Part shown: piece by piece, positions 54,028 through 62,666 of the stretch
Position numbering within the stretch: the stretch's first letter is position 1
Layout of the letters: each line of letters starts with the position of its first letter
Assembly (NCBI GenBank): GCA_900321035.1
Contig: ONUH01000009.1
Location: forward strand, 1-64,000
Direction: 5' to 3'
Length of the DNA: 64,000 bases
From: an uncultured Selenomonadales bacterium
GTDB lineage: Bacteria; Bacillota; Negativicutes; Selenomonadales; Selenomonadaceae
The notes under the pieces: model-generated
What the model saw: only the letters and a program-made list of their open reading frames with translations
What the model was told of the DNA's origin: nothing
The model's database searches: none
Position numbers and translations under genes: made by a program

Positions 54028-54966
54028 TTATTTGCTTTGCTGCGCGGCCAGCGCGTCGTACCATTCCTGCATGGCGACGCTGGCTCTCGTGGAGCCGTAG
54101 AAGAAGATCGCTTTGTAGAGCGTTTCCGTGCCGTCCGGCCGCACTTCGCGGACGTAGTTTTCATGGTCTTGCAGTTTGAAAAAGTCGTAGCGGAGCCCTT
54201 CGTCGGGGAAGGCCAGCACGACGTACTCCCCGTCCGGCGTCTCGGCGTCGGTTCTCTCATAGACCGCGTTCTTCAAAAGCAGCTCCGCGTATGGTGCGGC
54301 GTCGAAGTTTTCCGGCTCGATGGGGCCGTATTGCGTGGTGCTGACGGTATAGCGCACGCCCGGTTTGTAGGCGGCGCGGGCGATGGCGATGCTGACCTCG
54401 CTGTTGTCGTACGCCGCCGTCTCCAGAGAATTTTCCCGGATGAAGTCGGTCCGCACTGAGTTCCACGCCCATTCGTTGAGCATGGTCCACTGCGCCTGAT
54501 CCCGTTTCATGGCCTCGTTGTTCTCGCGCATGTAGCGGACGTCCGTGGGGTGATAGTAAACGTAGCATTGGCCGTTCGCGTCCCGGGCGAAAATCTCCGC
54601 GCCGGACATATCCCCGCACAAAAGCTCGCGCCGCCGCCCCTCGTCGATCTTCCCGATGCTGAAGAGCCAGCCCGCGCCGCGGCTGTCATATGCGAGCTTC
54701 TTCGCCGCTTCGACGGACGCTTTTTCCGAAACCCGGTACAGCAGGCCATTTTTTCGGTCTTTCACGATTTCCGTCGCCAGCAAATCGTCATAGGCTTTGG
54801 GAATCAGGAGCCGAAAACCGCCGTTTTCGTATTGGAAGCAAGTCGCTTCCCTCTCGGAGATTTGCGCCGCGTTGGCAATCTCGCTGCTGCCCGCGAAGGA
54901 ACCCGCAGGGGAAAACGCCGCGAACGCCGCAAGCAAAACAGAAGCCGTTATTTTCTTGCAGTTCAT
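54028..54966 (-). CDS. Secreted protein of unknown function
   Basis: 312 residues from the ATG at 54966 (GGAGG upstream). A Sec signal peptide (KKITASVLLAAFAAFSPAGS) ends near SFA. The mature protein begins with a strand-rich section (CFQYENGGFRLLIPKAYDDL) typical of small exported Negativicutes proteins. The C-terminal 70 residues (AIFFYGSTRASVAMQEWYDA) are helical. No catalytic motif, repeat or second membrane segment is seen. Not recognised. Confidence 0.75.
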   Translation of the reverse strand: MNCKKITASVLLAAFAAFSPAGSFAGSSEIANAAQISEREATCFQYENGGFRLLIPKAYDDLLATEIVKDRKNGLLYRVSEKASVEAAKKLAYDSRGAGWLFSIGKIDEGRRRELLCGDMSGAEIFARDANGQCYVYYHPTDVRYMRENNEAMKRDQAQWTMLNEWAWNSVRTDFIRENSLETAAYDNSEVSIAIARAAYKPGVRYTVSTTQYGPIEPENFDAAPYAELLLKNAVYERTDAETPDGEYVVLAFPDEGLRYDFFKLQDHENYVREVRPDGTETLYKAIFFYGSTRASVAMQEWYDALAAQQSK

Positions 54967-55014
54967 GGGTACCGCCTCCTTTTGCCGATATGATACCACA
55001 AAATCGGGGAAAGC

Positions 55015-55050
55015 AAAACGCCCGCGAAACAAAATTTCGCGAGCGTTTCA
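55015..55050 (-). terminator. Terminator after gyrA
   Basis: AACGCCCGCGAAA and TTTCGCGAGCGTT around a short loop, with T residues on the minus strand. Confidence 0.85.
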
Positions 55051-55059
55051 AAGTGTCCG

Positions 55060-57519
55060 TTATTCGTTTTTCGTGTCCATGACCGCCAGCGACGCGACGC
55101 GGTCGCCTTCCTCGGTCTTCATCAGCGTGACGCCCTGCGTGTTGCGGCTGATGAGGGAGATTTCCTCGACGGTGGTGCGGATGACGATGCCGTCCGTCGT
55201 GATCAGCATCAGCTCCTGGTCCGGTCGGGCGACCTTCAGGCCGACGACGGCGCCCGTCTTCTCTGTGACCTTCATGTTGATGATGCCCTTGCCGCCGCGC
55301 TGGGTGACGCGGTATTCGCCGGCTTTCGTGCGCTTGCCGTAGCCCTGCTCGGTGACGGTGAGGATCTCGCTGTCGCCGGAGAGCTTGTCCATGCCCACGA
55401 CCTCGTCCATGTCGTGAAGCCGGATGCCGGTGACGCCCCGGGCCTGCCGGCCCATGGAGCGGACGTTCTGCTCCTCGAAGACGATGGCCTGCCCGTCCCG
55501 GGTGCCCAGGATGATGCGGCTCTCGCCGTCGGTGAAGCGGACGCCGATCAGGTCGTCGTCTTCGTCGAGGTTGATGGCGATGAGGCCGCCCTTCCTCGCG
55601 GTGTCGAACTCCTTGACCACGGTCTTCTTCACGACGCCTTTCTTCGTCGCCATGAAGAGGAAGCGGTCCTCACGGAATTCCTTGATCGGGATTACCGCCG
55701 TGATGGTCTCGCCCGTGGACAGCGGCAGCAGGTTGACGATGGCGGTGCCCTTCGCCTGCCGCGCGGACTCTGGGATGTCGTAGCCCTTCAGCCGGTAGAC
55801 GAGGCCGCGGCTGGTGAAGAACAGGATCGTGTGGTGCGTCGTGGTAATCAGGAGATTCTCCACGAAGTCGGTTTCCTTCGTACCCATGCCGGTGACGCCG
55901 CGTCCGCCGCGCTTCTGCGTGCGGTAGGTGGCCAGCGGGATGCGCTTGACGTAGCCGCCGTGGGTCAGCGTGACGACCACGTCTTCCTCGGCGATCAGGT
56001 CCTCCACGTCCATCTGTGTGCTGTCGATGGTGATGCGCGAGCGGCGGTCGTCGCCGTATTTCTCGCGGACGTCCTTCAGCTCGTCCTTGATGATGCCGAA
56101 AATCTTGCTTTCGTCGGCGAGCACGCCCTTCAAGTATTCGATGGTTTTCAAGACCTCTTTGTACTCTTCCTCGATTTTTTCGCGCTCAAGTCCGGTCAGG
56201 CGCTGGAGGCGAAGGTCGAGGATGGCCTGCGCCTGCTTCTCCGTCAGGGAGAATCCGTCCATCAGGGCGGCGCGGGCGATGTCGGCGGTGCGGCTCTCGC
56301 GGATCGTCGTGATGACCGCGTCGAGGTGGTCGAGGGCGATGGTCAGGCCTTCCAAGATGTGGGCGCGGGCCTCGGCCTTTGCCAGCTCGTACTGGGTGCG
56401 CCGCGTGATGACGTCTTTCTGGTGCGCGATATAGTAATGAAGAACTTCCTTCAGGTTCAGCACCCGGGGGCGGCCGTCCACCAGCGCCAGCATGATGACG
56501 CCGAAGCTGTCCTGCATCTGCGTGTGCTTGTAAAGCTGGTTCAGGATGACGTTGGCGTTGGCGTCGCGGCGCAGCTCCACCACGATGCGCATGCCGCTGC
56601 GGTCGGACTCGTCGCGGAGCGCGGTGACGCCGTCGATGACCTTGTCCCGGGCCAGCTCGGCGATGCGCTCCACCAGCTTCGCCTTGTTGACCTGATAGGG
56701 AAGCTCGGTGACGATGATCTGGCTCTTGCCGTTGGACATCGTCTCGATATGCGCGTCGGCGCGCATCTGGATGACGCCGCGTCCGGTGCGGTAGGCGCTC
56801 TTGATGCCGTCGGTGCCCATGATGAGGGCGCCCGTCGGGAAGTCCGGGCCTTTGACGACGGTCATCAGTTCTTCCACCGTCGCCTCGGGGTTGTCGATCA
56901 GCATCAGCGTGCCGTCGATGACCTCGCGCATATTGTGGGGCGGAATGTTCGTCGCCATGCCGACGGCGATGCCCGAAGTGCCGTTGACGAGGAGCTGCGG
57001 GAATTTCGCCGGCAGCACCGACGGCTCTTTCAGCGATTCGTCGTAGTTCGGGATGAAATCCACCGTTTCCTTGTCGATGTCCTGCAGCATCAGCTCCGAG
57101 ATCTTCGACATGCGGACCTCGGTATAACGCATGGCCGCCGCCGGATCGCCGTCCACGGAGCCGAAGTTGCCGTGGCCGTCGGCCAACAAATAGCGCATGG
57201 AGAAATCCTGCGCCATGCGGACGATCGCGTCATAGACCGAGCTGTCGCCGTGGGGATGATATTTACCCAAGACTTCACCGACGATACGCGCCGATTTCTT
57301 ATACGGTTTGTTCGAGCCCATGCCCGCTTCCTGCATCGCGTAGAGGATACGCCGATGCACCGGCTTCAGGCCGTCGCGGACGTCCGGCAGCGCGCGCGCC
57401 ACGATGACGCTCATCGCGTAGTCGATATAGGAGGTGGACATGACCTCCGCAAGATTCACCGGTACGACTTTATCCTTGCCAATCTCCAAAATCTCACCCT
57501 CATTCGTTTTCTGTGTCAT
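55060..57519 (-). CDS. gyrA: DNA gyrase subunit A
   Basis: 819 residues. The winged-helix/tower domain starts [20 protein letters not shown]; the catalytic tyrosine is Y132 in AAAMRYTEV. The quinolone region is wild-type-like ([15 protein letters not shown] with S93 and D97). The C-terminal six-bladed DNA-wrapping domain has the GyrA box QRGGKG near 733, and another glycine-rich RGGRGV earlier. Full length. The promoter region has a TATAAT at 57563-57558 on the minus strand. gyrB is not in the window. Confidence 0.98.
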   Translation of the reverse strand: MTQKTNEGEILEIGKDKVVPVNLAEVMSTSYIDYAMSVIVARALPDVRDGLKPVHRRILYAMQEAGMGSNKPYKKSARIVGEVLGKYHPHGDSSVYDAIVRMAQDFSMRYLLADGHGNFGSVDGDPAAAMRYTEVRMSKISELMLQDIDKETVDFIPNYDESLKEPSVLPAKFPQLLVNGTSGIAVGMATNIPPHNMREVIDGTLMLIDNPEATVEELMTVVKGPDFPTGALIMGTDGIKSAYRTGRGVIQMRADAHIETMSNGKSQIIVTELPYQVNKAKLVERIAELARDKVIDGVTALRDESDRSGMRIVVELRRDANANVILNQLYKHTQMQDSFGVIMLALVDGRPRVLNLKEVLHYYIAHQKDVITRRTQYELAKAEARAHILEGLTIALDHLDAVITTIRESRTADIARAALMDGFSLTEKQAQAILDLRLQRLTGLEREKIEEEYKEVLKTIEYLKGVLADESKIFGIIKDELKDVREKYGDDRRSRITIDSTQMDVEDLIAEEDVVVTLTHGGYVKRIPLATYRTQKRGGRGVTGMGTKETDFVENLLITTTHHTILFFTSRGLVYRLKGYDIPESARQAKGTAIVNLLPLSTGETITAVIPIKEFREDRFLFMATKKGVVKKTVVKEFDTARKGGLIAINLDEDDDLIGVRFTDGESRIILGTRDGQAIVFEEQNVRSMGRQARGVTGIRLHDMDEVVGMDKLSGDSEILTVTEQGYGKRTKAGEYRVTQRGGKGIINMKVTEKTGAVVGLKVARPDQELMLITTDGIVIRTTVEEISLISRNTQGVTLMKTEEGDRVASLAVMDTKNE

Positions 57520-57575
57520 ATATATAATTGTAAGAAACTCATTTTGACAAGCATTTCATTATACCATAAAACCGG

Positions 57576-57621
57576 ATAAAAAAACAGGCGCGGCAAAAGC
57601 AAATTCTGCTTTTACCGCCCC
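57576..57621 (-). terminator. Terminator after ppx/gppA gene
   Basis: On the minus strand GGGGCGGTAAAAGCA pairs with TGCTTTTGCCGCGCC and is followed by TGTTTTTTT. It sits upstream of the gyrA promoter. Confidence 0.88.
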
Positions 57622-57655
57622 GCCAACGTAAATTTTCACGTTTTTCTGTACAAAT

Positions 57656-57671
57656 TGTTTCACGTGAAACA
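57656..57671. other. parS site 7
   Basis: TGTTTCACGTGAAACA, perfect, between the ppx/gppA and gyrA genes, 35 kb from parB. Confidence 0.95.
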
Positions 57672-57701
57672 ATCGAACAATTTACGAACATAATATGAAA
57701 A

Positions 57702-58625
57702 TCACGTTCGCAAGATCTCGCTGTACAGATATCCTTCCCGCACGCCGGAATCGCTGTAGACGACTTCGCGGCAGTCCAGCGACGCCGTCAGCGCGTCGGC
57801 CAGGATCAGGCCGGGAAGCAGGGTGTGGATGCGGTCGGGGGTCGCCAGCATCAGCCGCACGGCGTTTTCTTCTTTCGGCGGATGGGGGGTGACGTAGTGG
57901 GCGAGGATCGCGCCGAAGCGCCGCGGGTCCATGCGCGTCGTCTCCGGCGGCAGGCCGTACATCAGCCGATAGAGCGCGCAGGTTCCCTTGAAGGTCCCGC
58001 CGATGCCGCAGGCCACGAGGCCGTCCTTCGTCGGGGTCAGCTCGCCGCAGACGATGTTCACCGCCTCGACGGCGTCCTTCCGTATCGCCGCGGCTTCTTT
58101 TGGCGTCGGCAGCAGCCCTTTGACGTAGGCGACCTTCAGCGACAGCGAGCCGAAGGGCAGGCTCCATTTCCGCGCGACGCGCCGCGCGTGATACAGGATG
58201 ATTTCCGTGCTGCCGCCGCCGATGTCGATAATCACGCCGTCGTCCGCCGCGAGGTCGTGAATCGCCCCGGCGAAGTCGAAAGCGGCTTCCTCCTCGCCGG
58301 AGATGACGCGGATGGAAAGCCCCGTCCGCGCCTCCAGCGCCGCCACCGCTTCGGCGCTGTTCTTCGCGTTTCGCAGGGCGGCGGTGGTGAAGGCGATCGC
58401 ATTCTTGACGCCCATGCCCGCGAGGAAGTCCCGGTACTCGGAGACCACCTCGGCGGCGCGCCGAATGCCCTCTTCCTGCATCACGCCGTTCCGGACGTAT
58501 GCGGAGAGCCCCACCGTATGCTTGCGCTTCATGACCTGCGCCGCGTGCCCGTCTTTGATTTCATAGACCGCCATGCGGATCGTGTTCGACCCGATGTCGA
58601 TCATCGCCTGCAGCATAAATTTCAC
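57702..58625 (-). CDS. Ppx/GppA-family exopolyphosphatase/pppGpp phosphatase
   Basis: 307 residues. Actin-like ASKHA fold: IDIGSNTIRMAVYEI at the start, TTAALRNAKN, ISGEEEAAFDF and the second phosphate loop DIGGGSTEI. This is the short single-module form, lacking the HD-like C-terminal part of E. coli Ppx. Removes phosphate from polyphosphate or pppGpp; which one cannot be read off. Its leader holds an unusual folded region at 58641..58741. Confidence 0.92.
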   Translation of the reverse strand: MKFMLQAMIDIGSNTIRMAVYEIKDGHAAQVMKRKHTVGLSAYVRNGVMQEEGIRRAAEVVSEYRDFLAGMGVKNAIAFTTAALRNAKNSAEAVAALEARTGLSIRVISGEEEAAFDFAGAIHDLAADDGVIIDIGGGSTEIILYHARRVARKWSLPFGSLSLKVAYVKGLLPTPKEAAAIRKDAVEAVNIVCGELTPTKDGLVACGIGGTFKGTCALYRLMYGLPPETTRMDPRRFGAILAHYVTPHPPKEENAVRLMLATPDRIHTLLPGLILADALTASLDCREVVYSDSGVREGYLYSEILRT

Positions 58626-58640
58626 CGCCTTTGGCCGTTA

Positions 58641-58741
58641 AGCCTTATAACAAGGCTGAGATGTCCCCGCCGCTATAGGCGGGAGGTATATCGGAGGCTG
58701 GAGGGCGGGAGATCTCCCTCCGACCGCATATAAGCCTTGTT
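58641..58741 (-). ncRNA. Three-way-junction leader structure upstream of ppx/gppA
   Basis: AACAAGGCT (58649-58657) pairs with AGCCTTGTT (58733-58741), enclosing two internal hairpins, CCCGCC/GGCGGG and TCGGAGG/CCTCCGA. The base AAGGCT (58652-58657) can instead pair with AGCCTT (58641-58646) in a small hairpin nearest the gene. The two foldings exclude each other, as in a riboswitch. No known class is recognised. The rest of the 368-nt gap to 58993 is AT-rich with a TACAAT box at 58905-58910. Confidence 0.5.
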
Positions 58742-58993
58742 GAAATGCTGATTAGGGTAATTCTCTCCGTCGGAGAAAATCGATTTACGGCATTATACTT
58801 CCACATGAAGTGCGGATTTCCTTCCTTCCCTTTCGTCCTATTCGAAAATAAATATTGTCTGACAAATTCCTCGCAAAGCTATTTCCATTCTAATTTTAAT
58901 ATGGTACAATACAAAAGGTAGTCAAAACCGACCAAAAAAACCAGACGGCGTTTTGATACGCGTTTTTGCTTAAAATGAGGAGAGAAACCGGAC

Positions 58994-59560
58994 ATGAATA
59001 ATAAATTGTATGCCCTCGTCGGCCCTCATGCCTGCGGGAAATCCACCATCATCCAGGAGCTGATCCGCCGCGGCGTCAACTATATCCCGCTGTACACGAC
59101 GCGCTCGCCGGACTCCTATGTGCACAATCCCGTCAGCGCCGCGAAGATGTACCGCTTCATCGAGAAGGAGGACTTCTTCAAGCAGGATTTCCTCGTGAAA
59201 ATCACATACAAGGGCGAGTATTACGGCATGATGAAGCAGGAGATCCTGGGCGGGCTCCAGAATCATAAGCACAACGTCGTCATCGCCGATGTGCAGGGCA
59301 TCAAGCAGCTCTCCAAGCTGCTGAAGGACAATTTCGAGTCCATCTACCTCATGGTGGACTATGTGACGCTGGTGGAGCGTATGCTGCACCTGAAGCACAG
59401 CAACGACGAGATCAAGTATCATATCGAATACGCCGAGAGCAACGGGGAATTCGACACGTGGAAAATCTCCACGCATGTCGTGAAGAACATCATCTCCTTC
59501 GATTCGACCCTGAACCAGATCCTGGCCATCATGGGAATGACGGCGCCCGTCTCGAAATAA
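58994..59560 (+). CDS. Guanylate-kinase-like P-loop protein
   Basis: 188 residues. P-loop GPHACGKST (10-18). TTRSPDSY near 35 parallels the guanylate kinase TTR.PR. element, KITYKGEYYGM parallels 'F.E.....YYGT', and NVVIADVQG parallels the 'L..D...G' strand. It is diverged from housekeeping Gmk (TTR is not followed by PR), so another nucleoside-monophosphate or regulatory role is possible. Monocistronic, with a terminator. Confidence 0.82.
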   Translation: MNNKLYALVGPHACGKSTIIQELIRRGVNYIPLYTTRSPDSYVHNPVSAAKMYRFIEKEDFFKQDFLVKITYKGEYYGMMKQEILGGLQNHKHNVVIADVQGIKQLSKLLKDNFESIYLMVDYVTLVERMLHLKHSNDEIKYHIEYAESNGEFDTWKISTHVVKNIISFDSTLNQILAIMGMTAPVSK

Positions 59561-59608
59561 GGAAGCCCGCTTCGCGGAAGGAACCGGTTTTCTTACATAG
59601 CAAAGCAT

Positions 59609-59643
59609 GAAAAAAGAGCCGCGCATTTTGCGCGGCTCTTTTG
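59609..59643. terminator. Bidirectional terminator between kinase-like and PRC-barrel genes
   Basis: AAAAGAGCCGCGC and GCGCGGCTCTTTT around a 4-nt loop. Confidence 0.94.
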
Positions 59644-59655
59644 TGTTTCGCGGTA

Positions 59656-60540
59656 TTAGTGGATGTTCATGGAAAGCTCGATGAACTTGTTGGCGAGCTT
59701 TGCCTTCTGCAGGACTTCCTCGGTGATGTCGCCGCCGGCTTTGACGATGACTACGCCGGTATCGGTGACGATGTCGCGGGAAGCTTTCTTGCCCAGCAGG
59801 AAACGGCGGTGACGCTCTTCCGTGGCCTTGTCGGCGGCGGATTCGGGCTTCTTCGGTTCCGGCTCGGGCGCGGGCTCCGGCGTCGGCTCGGGCTCCGGCG
59901 CGGGGGCAGGTTCAGGCTCCGGCTGCGGCTCCGGTTCGGGCTCCGGTGCGGGCGCAGGCTCCGGCTCGGGAGCGGGCTCCGGTGCGGGCGCGGGTTCCGG
60001 CGCGGGGGCCGGTTCGGGCGCAGGCTCCGGCGCGGGCGCTACATCATCCGTTTTTTTTTCGTCGGCTTCCTGCTCCGCCGGCGTGTCGATGACAGTGACC
60101 TGCTTGCCGAAGATGGAAATCTGCTCGGACAGGATCTCGGACTCGACGCCCTTCGGATCGACAATCTGCACCTTTTCGACTTTGCCGTCCTCGCCGATGA
60201 AGATTTCGTTGACCTTACCGTTGATGGTACCGGACTTCGTGATGGCCTTCGTGCCGATGATGCGGATGTTCGCGTCCAGCATGGCCTCGTAGTCGCTGGC
60301 GTCTTCCAGCGTCAGGATGTTTTCGCTGTTGGTGATGGTGACGGCGTCATGACCGATGGCGATGACCGAGGAGTACGGCAGCAGCTTTACGCCGCGGTAC
60401 CAGTCTTCGTCCTCGATGGTGATGGCGGCGACAGCGCCGTTTTTCGCATCGATCAGGAGCGTCTTGCTCATGCCGAGCTCGCGGCCCTCGGTGATGCTGA
60501 TGATAGGCAGCCCCAGGATTTCTACGCTTCTTTTCGTCAT
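59656..60540 (-). CDS. PRC-barrel protein with proline/glutamate-rich linker
   Basis: 294 residues, ATG after AGGAGG. Two PRC-barrel modules are at about 1-75 ([17 protein letters not shown]) and 85-155 ([20 protein letters not shown]). Then comes a P-E-A repetitive stretch (about 170-230, repeated PAPEPAPE) and a short conserved tail ([18 protein letters not shown] then a strand IVKAGGDI). PRC barrels are interaction modules in RNA processing and photosynthesis proteins; here the partner is unknown. It follows the TPR gene by 21 nt in the same operon. Confidence 0.88.
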   Translation of the reverse strand: MTKRSVEILGLPIISITEGRELGMSKTLLIDAKNGAVAAITIEDEDWYRGVKLLPYSSVIAIGHDAVTITNSENILTLEDASDYEAMLDANIRIIGTKAITKSGTINGKVNEIFIGEDGKVEKVQIVDPKGVESEILSEQISIFGKQVTVIDTPAEQEADEKKTDDVAPAPEPAPEPAPAPEPAPAPEPAPEPEPAPAPEPEPEPQPEPEPAPAPEPEPTPEPAPEPEPKKPESAADKATEERHRRFLLGKKASRDIVTDTGVVIVKAGGDITEEVLQKAKLANKFIELSMNIH

Positions 60541-60561
60541 GGATTCGTTCCTCCTAAAGTT

Positions 60562-62358
60562 TTAATTACCCGTCTGCTTCGCGAATTCGGCTTCGATTTC
60601 CGCGATCCAGTCCGGCGGGATCTGGCTGAATGGGATTTCCGGCGCGTCATGACGCGCGGTGATATGCGAGACGGCGTCGAGGTAAGAGATGTTCTTTTGG
60701 AACTCTGCCACGATGTCGGTCTGGCCTTGGATGGTGGGGAGAGTGAGCGCGTCGCGGTAAGTTTTCGCGGCGACGTCGTAAGCGCCGGCCTCTTTGTAGA
60801 GGTTGCCCAGCTCGATGACGAGGAAGGGCACGTACGGATCGTCGGCAAAGCGTTCGAGGGCCTGTTGATAGGCCGCGGCGGCCGCGGCGACGTGACCGGC
60901 TTCTTTCTCCGTATATGCGTAATCGAGATGATCGTCCAATGTGACGACGTTCTCGGGAACGCCGATGAGCATAGGCTCCGGTTCTTCTTCCTGTTCCGGT
61001 ATCTCGGGTTCGGGCACAGGTTCCGGTTCGGGCTCTGCTTCCTGCACCTCGGGCACAGGCTCCGGCTCGGGCTCTTCTTCCTGAACCTCGGGAACAGGTT
61101 CGGGCTCGGGTTCCTGTTCCGGTATCTCGGGTTCGGGAACGGGTTCCGGCTCGGGCTCCTGTTCCTGAATTTCGGGAACGGGCTCCGGCTCGGGTTCCTG
61201 TTCCGGTATCTCGGGTTCGGGAACGGGTTCCGGTTCGGGCTCTGCTTCCTGAATTTCGGGAACGGGTTCCGGCTCGGGCTCCTGTTCCTGTACTTCGGGT
61301 ACAGGCTCGGGTTCGGGCTCTGCTTCTTGAACCTCGGGAACAGGCTCCGGTCCGGGTTCCTGTTCCTGAACTTCGGGCACAGGCTCCGGTTCGGGCTCTT
61401 GTTCCTGAACCTCGGGAACGGGCTCCGGTTCTTGCTCTTGAATCTCGGGTTCGGGCTCCGGCTCGGGTTCTTTCTCCTGAACTTCGGGCGCAGGTTCCGG
61501 CTCGGGTTCTTTCTCCTGAACTTCGGGCACCGGTTCCTGTTCGGGTTCTTTCTCCTGAACTTCGGGCACCGGTTCCTGTTCGGGTTCTTTCTCCTGAACC
61601 TCGGGTTCGGGTTCCGGTTCGGGCTTCTGCTCCTGAACTTCGGGCACAGGCTCGGGCTCGGGCTCTGCTTCCTGACCTTCGGGCACAGGCTCGGGCTCGG
61701 GCTTCTGCTCCTGAACCTCGGGTTCGGGCATGGGCTTCGGCTCCGGTTTTTCTTCCGGTACTTCTTCGATTTTTGGCTCCGCCGTTTCGACGACGGGCTC
61801 CGTTTCTTTCGGGGGCGCCTCTTCCGGCTGCTCCGCCGGAGACGCTTCCGATTCGGGCGGCTCGACGCCCGGCGGCAGCTCGACTTCCCAAAGGATGTCC
61901 TGCTCCGGCTGACCGCCTTCTGCGGAGGCTGCTTCCTCCGCTTCGGGGGCCGCTTCCGATTCCTCGGCCAACAGTTCCGGTTCTTCGGCGTTCCCGATTT
62001 CTTCCGCCGCTTCCTCTTCCGCGACGGGCGCCGGCGCCGGTTTCGGCTTTGGCTTCGGCGGTTTGGATTTCGCGAACAACGCGCGCAGGTAGTCCCGCCT
62101 CAAAAAGTATTCATTGATGCCGGTGACGAGGATGGCCGAGAAAAGCACCAGGAAGACCAGCATCATCAGATGACTGAACGTCAGATACGCGGACAGGAGG
62201 ATGGCGGAAAAATTCACGACCAATGCCGCGACTGCACAGAGCACAAGCGCGTTGGTATGGACGGCAATCCCGAAATACTGGGCGACGCGCTGTACGATCA
62301 GCACGCTGGCCGCCATGAAGACAACGGCTGCGACAAGAAAACCCAATTTATTCACCAC
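60562..62358 (-). CDS. Membrane protein with long PE-rich repeat and C-terminal TPR
   Basis: 598 residues, GTG start (weak ribosome site). Two or three N-terminal helices (about 5-25, 33-60, 66-88) are followed by an acidic, proline-rich spacer, then about 260 residues of imperfect repeats built from [11 protein letters not shown]. The C-terminal ~120 residues contain TPR-like helices ([20 protein letters not shown], then [20 protein letters not shown]). The spacer should hold the TPR part away from the membrane, much as TonB's proline-rich arm does. The function is unknown. Confidence 0.85.
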   Translation of the reverse strand: MVNKLGFLVAAVVFMAASVLIVQRVAQYFGIAVHTNALVLCAVAALVVNFSAILLSAYLTFSHLMMLVFLVLFSAILVTGINEYFLRRDYLRALFAKSKPPKPKPKPAPAPVAEEEAAEEIGNAEEPELLAEESEAAPEAEEAASAEGGQPEQDILWEVELPPGVEPPESEASPAEQPEEAPPKETEPVVETAEPKIEEVPEEKPEPKPMPEPEVQEQKPEPEPVPEGQEAEPEPEPVPEVQEQKPEPEPEPEVQEKEPEQEPVPEVQEKEPEQEPVPEVQEKEPEPEPAPEVQEKEPEPEPEPEIQEQEPEPVPEVQEQEPEPEPVPEVQEQEPGPEPVPEVQEAEPEPEPVPEVQEQEPEPEPVPEIQEAEPEPEPVPEPEIPEQEPEPEPVPEIQEQEPEPEPVPEPEIPEQEPEPEPVPEVQEEEPEPEPVPEVQEAEPEPEPVPEPEIPEQEEEPEPMLIGVPENVVTLDDHLDYAYTEKEAGHVAAAAAAYQQALERFADDPYVPFLVIELGNLYKEAGAYDVAAKTYRDALTLPTIQGQTDIVAEFQKNISYLDAVSHITARHDAPEIPFSQIPPDWIAEIEAEFAKQTGN

Positions 62359-62666
62359 ACTTGGAGCGATTTACATAAACCTTGCGGCAGGCGCAAAAAC
62401 GGAGGCCGCTTTGCGCCGCCGCCAAGAATTCACTGACCATATATACCCGCCCCGCACGGTCGGGATCGCCTGCGAACGGCGAAACGCCGGCGTGCGGCCG
62501 GGGTATTTTTCGTGCAAAAATCCGCGCCCGCTTTCGCGCGCGCCATAGATATTTGTATTATAGCATGGGAAAATCCCTATGTCCACTATTGCGACGGGCA
62601 GGGGATTTTGTTTTTTTGTCGAATATATCCTATATATAATTTACAGGCACACGAGGGGGAAACGGC

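Noticed and set aside
55414..57579. 721-residue rightward frame opposite gyrA
   Set aside because: Antisense shadow; gyrA is certain.
59641..62436. 931-residue frame rich in FGLLFL/GFGLR repeats
   Set aside because: Reverse-strand reading of the proline-glutamate repeats; composition is an artefact of the repeat.
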